Positions 60,332 to 64,000 of a DNA stretch of 64,000 nt are shown in pieces (positions within the stretch are counted from its first letter, which is position 1; the number at the start of each line of letters is the position of its first letter). The notes beneath the pieces are model-generated. The model had not been told where the DNA came from, made no database searches, and saw only the letters and a list, made by a program, of their open reading frames with translations. A program made the translations under genes and the position numbers. Location: the NCBI GenBank assembly GCA_036245805.1, contig BTRK01000001.1, forward strand, positions 7,192,001 to 7,256,000, read 5' to 3'. Origin of the DNA: Pristionchus mayeri (Eukaryota > Nematoda > Chromadorea > Rhabditida > Neodiplogasteridae).

Positions 60332-63300
60332 ATTCAATTCAATTCAATTCAATTCAATTCTTTATCCGCCAGGTGAAGCATAGGGGAAATGCGATAGTCT
60401 TCGGTAGCTTGCGGTGGATGTGGTTATATACAGGGGTCACCTCGAATCTAACGCCCCCAGGGTCGCTAACAGCGTAGATTCGAGGGAGAAAAGTGATAGA
60501 TGATCTTGAGAATATCTTGAAGATTGAGGGATTGAAGAGGGGCTTTGGTGGGGGGCAGCAGGTTGGGTTAAACTCGCAAGAGTGAATCGGAAGTAAAAGA
60601 TGTGGAAGGTAATGAGAGAAGGTGAGATCGGAAATGTTTAGGCGAGCTTGTTACGATTTGATTAGAGAACACGTTCCATCTGTCGATCGTCCTAGTCACG
60701 AAACTTGAGTGAGACTTAGGGCTCGCAAAAGGTAAGGAAACGCGCAAAGAATGTGCTCTACGCAGATTACGAGTGGTCGTAAGAGTAAAAACCATGGATA
60801 GAAGAATGTGCTCTACGCAGATTACGAGTGGTCGTAAGAGTAAAAACCATGGATAGACTTGTGAAGAAACAGTAGATCAGAGAGGAACCTTCTGTGCTCA
60901 AGAGTTTGCAATGAAAGAAGGGAAATTTGTTGTGGGTAACACGTGTATGGGATATTGCACCGAGCAAAGAGACGACGAGTAAAATTACGTTGAACACTTT
61001 CTATCGAATTTGCAAGAGTAACTGTAGTTGGAGACCATACTACTGAGCAGTATTCTAATAGTGGTCGAACAAAAGTTACAAAAGCGCGGTTATACAAGCA
61101 ATGATCTGTGGAATAGAAGCATTTAAACATAATGTTTACTTGCGCTCTAGCCTTTGAAATAATTTTTGTGACATGATCATTAAACTTTAGTGATGGCTGC
61201 ATAAGTATACCGAGGTCTTTCATAGAAGGGGACACGGAAAGGGGAATTCCATTGATAAAATATTGGGTACGAGGGGTCAGGGAACCATAGTTAACAACAG
61301 TACATTTAGTTTCATTAAGGGATAGATTCCATTCTAGAGACCAGGCAAAAACTAAGTCAATTGCAGATTGTAGGAGATGCGAGTGAAGAGGCACCCTAGC
61401 ATAGATCTTAAGATCATCTGCATAAACACCATATTTAATTTCGGGAGGAAGTCTTTTGGCAAGGTCATTAATAAATAGAATAAATAGAAGGGGTCCAATG
61501 CATGAACCTTGAGGCACGCCCGAAGTGATCATTGTTGGAGTTGATATGCAATTATCGATAATAACGCATTGAGATCTGTTCGATAGATAGTTTTCTATCC
61601 ATGAAACTACATGTGCAGAGAAGCCAAGATTGGTAAGTTTAAATAGCAAAAGGCGGTGATCAATGCTATCAAACGCTTTTCTGAAGTCAAAATAAATAGT
61701 ATCGAATGACGATTTTTGAGAAAGAAAATGAAGATAATGTGAATGAGTCTGAACAAGCTGGGTACACGTAGAGCGATTTAGGCGGAAGCCGGCTTGGTGA
61801 GGGTCAAGGATATTATTCGCTTCTAGATATTCGGTAATTTCAGAAATCAGAATCTTTTCGAAAATTTTAGTTACTGAGAGGTAAGACTAATTGGCCTAAA
61901 ACTATTAATTGAGTTTGATGACGATTTAGGGATAGGCTTTACAATAGCGTGTTTCCAAATAGCAGGGATTGAATTATTTAGCAAAGATTTGTTGAAAATA
62001 ATTAACAAAGGAGAGATAATGGAGAATTTGCACTTAGAGTATACTATATTAGGTCTCCCATCTGGGGAAGTGTTACATTTAGGAGACAATGACCTAATTG
62101 CAATAAGAATTTGGGATAAGGTGATAGAAGCCAGGTCAAATTTTGACTCACTTTGAGAGTGGGTCGACGGCAATAAAGGAGAGAGGAGAGGGGAAGATGA
62201 CACAGATGCAAAATACTTGGAGAATGCTTGCGCCTTATCCAAATTGGTAAGCAACTTAGTTCCATCAACATCAATGATACCAGGTGGTGCTGAATTACTA
62301 GATTTGAGACGTGTTTTGCAGAGACTGTAATACGCCTTGGGATTTTTCGATTCAATAACACGCGATTCGACTCTCATATAATGCGCTCTTAAAGCTTTCT
62401 CAAAACGCGTGGCTATTTTTTTGCAAGTACGCTATTCGGCGCAAGGGAAGTGGCTCTATCAGACTTGAAATGGAGATTACGCAGGTATGGGGGATAAGCA
62501 GAGATGGGAGAGGGGGAAGATTTAGGAACGAAGTTGTCAAGAGTGTAATTCATGAAATCTGAAAAATAAGTATAGGCTTGATCAGCACCAAGAGCAGAAA
62601 GGGCAATAGTCCAATCGTGAGAAGAAATGAGATGGTTAATTGAATCCCGCTAATTGAATCCCGCTGGTTAATTGAATCCCGCTAATTGAATTCTAGCGCT
62701 CGTGATGGGCGGTCGTCCCTGACCCCGCTCTTTTCCGATCTAGTTTGGGGAATCCTCTCCCGTCAGCTTGGGCAACCCGGAGAGTATCGCCTACTTGGTA
62801 CACTTCAAGAGGAGGAGCACGGACGGATTCCCATCGTCTCGAGTGATCTACCATCAAGAAAGCCCCGCTGTCTGCGTTGTGAGTTCCTAACCGGCGCAAG
62901 TCAGGTGTTCGGCGGCAGGATGATCTACTTCGACGCTCAACGGAGATCCTTCACGATCGTCCCTACAGTTGACCAGAGAAGCCAAAGAAGATCCCATCCC
63001 TTGACCTAACGACGCTCTGAGACCGAAGATCCCCATTCCCTCCACACTGAAGTCACCCTCCTGCAGGACCATTGTGCCTGACGTCAGGATAAATATGAAA
63101 TATGAAAATTGAATCCCAGTCGGCTAAATGATATTTTCTGGAAGGAGCGAATTCACGAGTAGGGGAGGAGGGACGCCCAGTGAGAAAGCAATGCTCGTAT
63201 GATCGGCAAAGGGAAGGGCAGGGTTCACATTGAACACAATGTTATAGTTACATAGAACCAAATCTAAAATATTTTCTCCACGCGTTTTGAAATTTACAAA

Positions 63301-64000
63301 TTGAGTCATGCGGAAGTCGGAAGCAAAAGAAAGGAAGTCGTTTTGAGATGGAGCAGAAAAATTTACCCAATCGATAGTGGGTAGGTTGAGATCACCGCAC
63401 ATAAGGAAGGGAGTATCGATGATGAGGGGTGTGATAAAAGAGAGAAATGATTCAAGAGAGGTAGAGGCGCAAGAGGGGGAACGGTAGACCATGCAAATAC
63501 GCACTGATTTGAATGGAGTGTTAATGCAATTAGAGGTATGATGAATATCAATAATTACAGATTCAATACCTTCACAGGAGAAAGTGTTAACAAGAAAAGG
63601 GTTTAAGAGAGGGGAAGAAAGGATAGCTACTCCACCGCCTCGAGATTTCTCAGCAGTGGAGGGACGATCTTTACGGAAAACTACATAATCATCGTTAGAA
63701 CACAAAAGATACGCATCACTGTCGTCCTCACGCAGCCATGTCTCACTCAAAAGAATAAGATTGTAGCCTAATGATTTAATATACGACAATAGATGAGACT
63801 TTCGACGAATGGAACGGGAATTACTCAGGAAAAGCTCAATAGAATTAGGAAAAGAAGAAAGAGGGGAGGGAATAAGCGAAAGTACCTTCCTGCTGCGCCC
63901 GTCCTAGGCCTGAACCTTCGTTCCGTTCGCGTTTGCAATTCCAGTTGAGGGCATAGGAGGGATTCCGGAGAGGATTGATTTGTTCGCTGAGGTGTCTTCG
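60332..64000 (-). mobile_element. CR1-like LINE, nearly complete ORF2
   Basis: On the minus strand the end of an ORF1-like frame (to about 63905) precedes an APE endonuclease (about 63840-63124) with NLILLSETWLREDD, GGGVAILSS and CGDLNLPTIDW. A linker (62640-61871) follows with SPDGRPNIVYSKC and SFRPISLTS. After a 1-nt shift at about 61870 the RT frame runs: KIFEKIL, AGFRLNRSTCTQLVQTHSH, FRKAFDSIDHRLLL, SGVPQGSCIGPLLFILFIND, YGVYADDLKIYARVP (YADD box), SMKDLGILMQPSLKFNDHVT and RPLLEYCSVVWSP. A 56-bp direct tandem duplication at about 60749-60860 breaks the C-terminus. The 3' tail is a GAATT pentamer repeat (60332-60362). The copy is inactive. It continues past the right edge. Confidence 0.93.
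62643..63110 (+). mobile_element. Short retroelement insertion within the LINE
   Basis: The LINE ORF2 is interrupted by about 460 bp. The insertion is flanked by AATTGAATCCC on both sides. The left junction carries this target word four times (62637-62693), the right once (63103-63115). The right end GATAAATATGAAATATGAAA is a LINE/SINE-like short-repeat tail. An internal ORF (62686-63009) with RKPRCLRCEFLTGASQVFGG has no recognised domain. It is probably a 5'-truncated RTE-type 3' region. Confidence 0.65.

Overview
The window is eukaryotic and repeat-rich, and most probably comes from a nematode. Protein-coding exons are short (about 45-160 nt), split by short introns that begin GTRAG and end TTTCAG. 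The genes that can be recognised (elp-3, pbs-6, rps-29, rps-2), decayed nematode-type chemoreceptor remnants and abundant CR1/RTE-type LINEs all fit a rhabditid or diplogastrid worm such as Pristionchus. The genus is an inference. There are no bacterial operons, CRISPR arrays or intact rRNA genes.

Layout. 1-5.5 kb holds host genes on the minus strand: the first seven exons of elp-3 (its 3' end runs off the left edge), an rps-29 pseudogene with a duplicated upstream block, and the first four exons of the proteasome gene pbs-6, which stops abruptly. 5.5-21 kb is mostly mobile or repetitive DNA: a TIR element with an 8-bp target duplication, a CR1-like LINE tail, a 145-147-bp tandem repeat, GPCR-like remnants, a hAT-like MITE, an inverted LINE fragment and a TTAA-flanked element. 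21-33 kb has exons of a plus-strand coiled-coil gene. A minus-strand THAP-domain transposase gene lies among them, itself split by a 4.87-kb nest of transposons. That nest contains a U6 snRNA fragment fused to an RTE retrotransposon. 32.6-43 kb carries a large inverted repeat around an ORF, a CCHC fragment, an unrecognised gene at 39 kb, nested foldback elements and an RTE tail. 44-48.8 kb is a complete but decayed DNA transposon with 150-bp TIRs and a DDE/C2H2 transposase.

49.8-59.8 kb contains two same-strand (minus) host genes: a long coiled-coil gene of at least 20 exons built from a repeated three-exon module and ending in a C2H2-like finger, followed about 490 bp downstream by a small GYF-domain gene. 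The introns of the coiled-coil gene hold at least four transposons, including a Merlin element with a 1.7-kb body, 8-bp target duplication and one frameshift. 59.8-64 kb is two CR1-like LINEs on the minus strand, one nearly complete and interrupted by a short retroelement insertion.

No complete new pathway is visible. The strongest novelties are the U6-RTE chimera, the exon-triplet architecture of the coiled-coil gene, a CATAG-ended transposon family with repeated 8-bp target duplications, and tandemly duplicated target sequence at the 5' junctions of two retroelement insertions.
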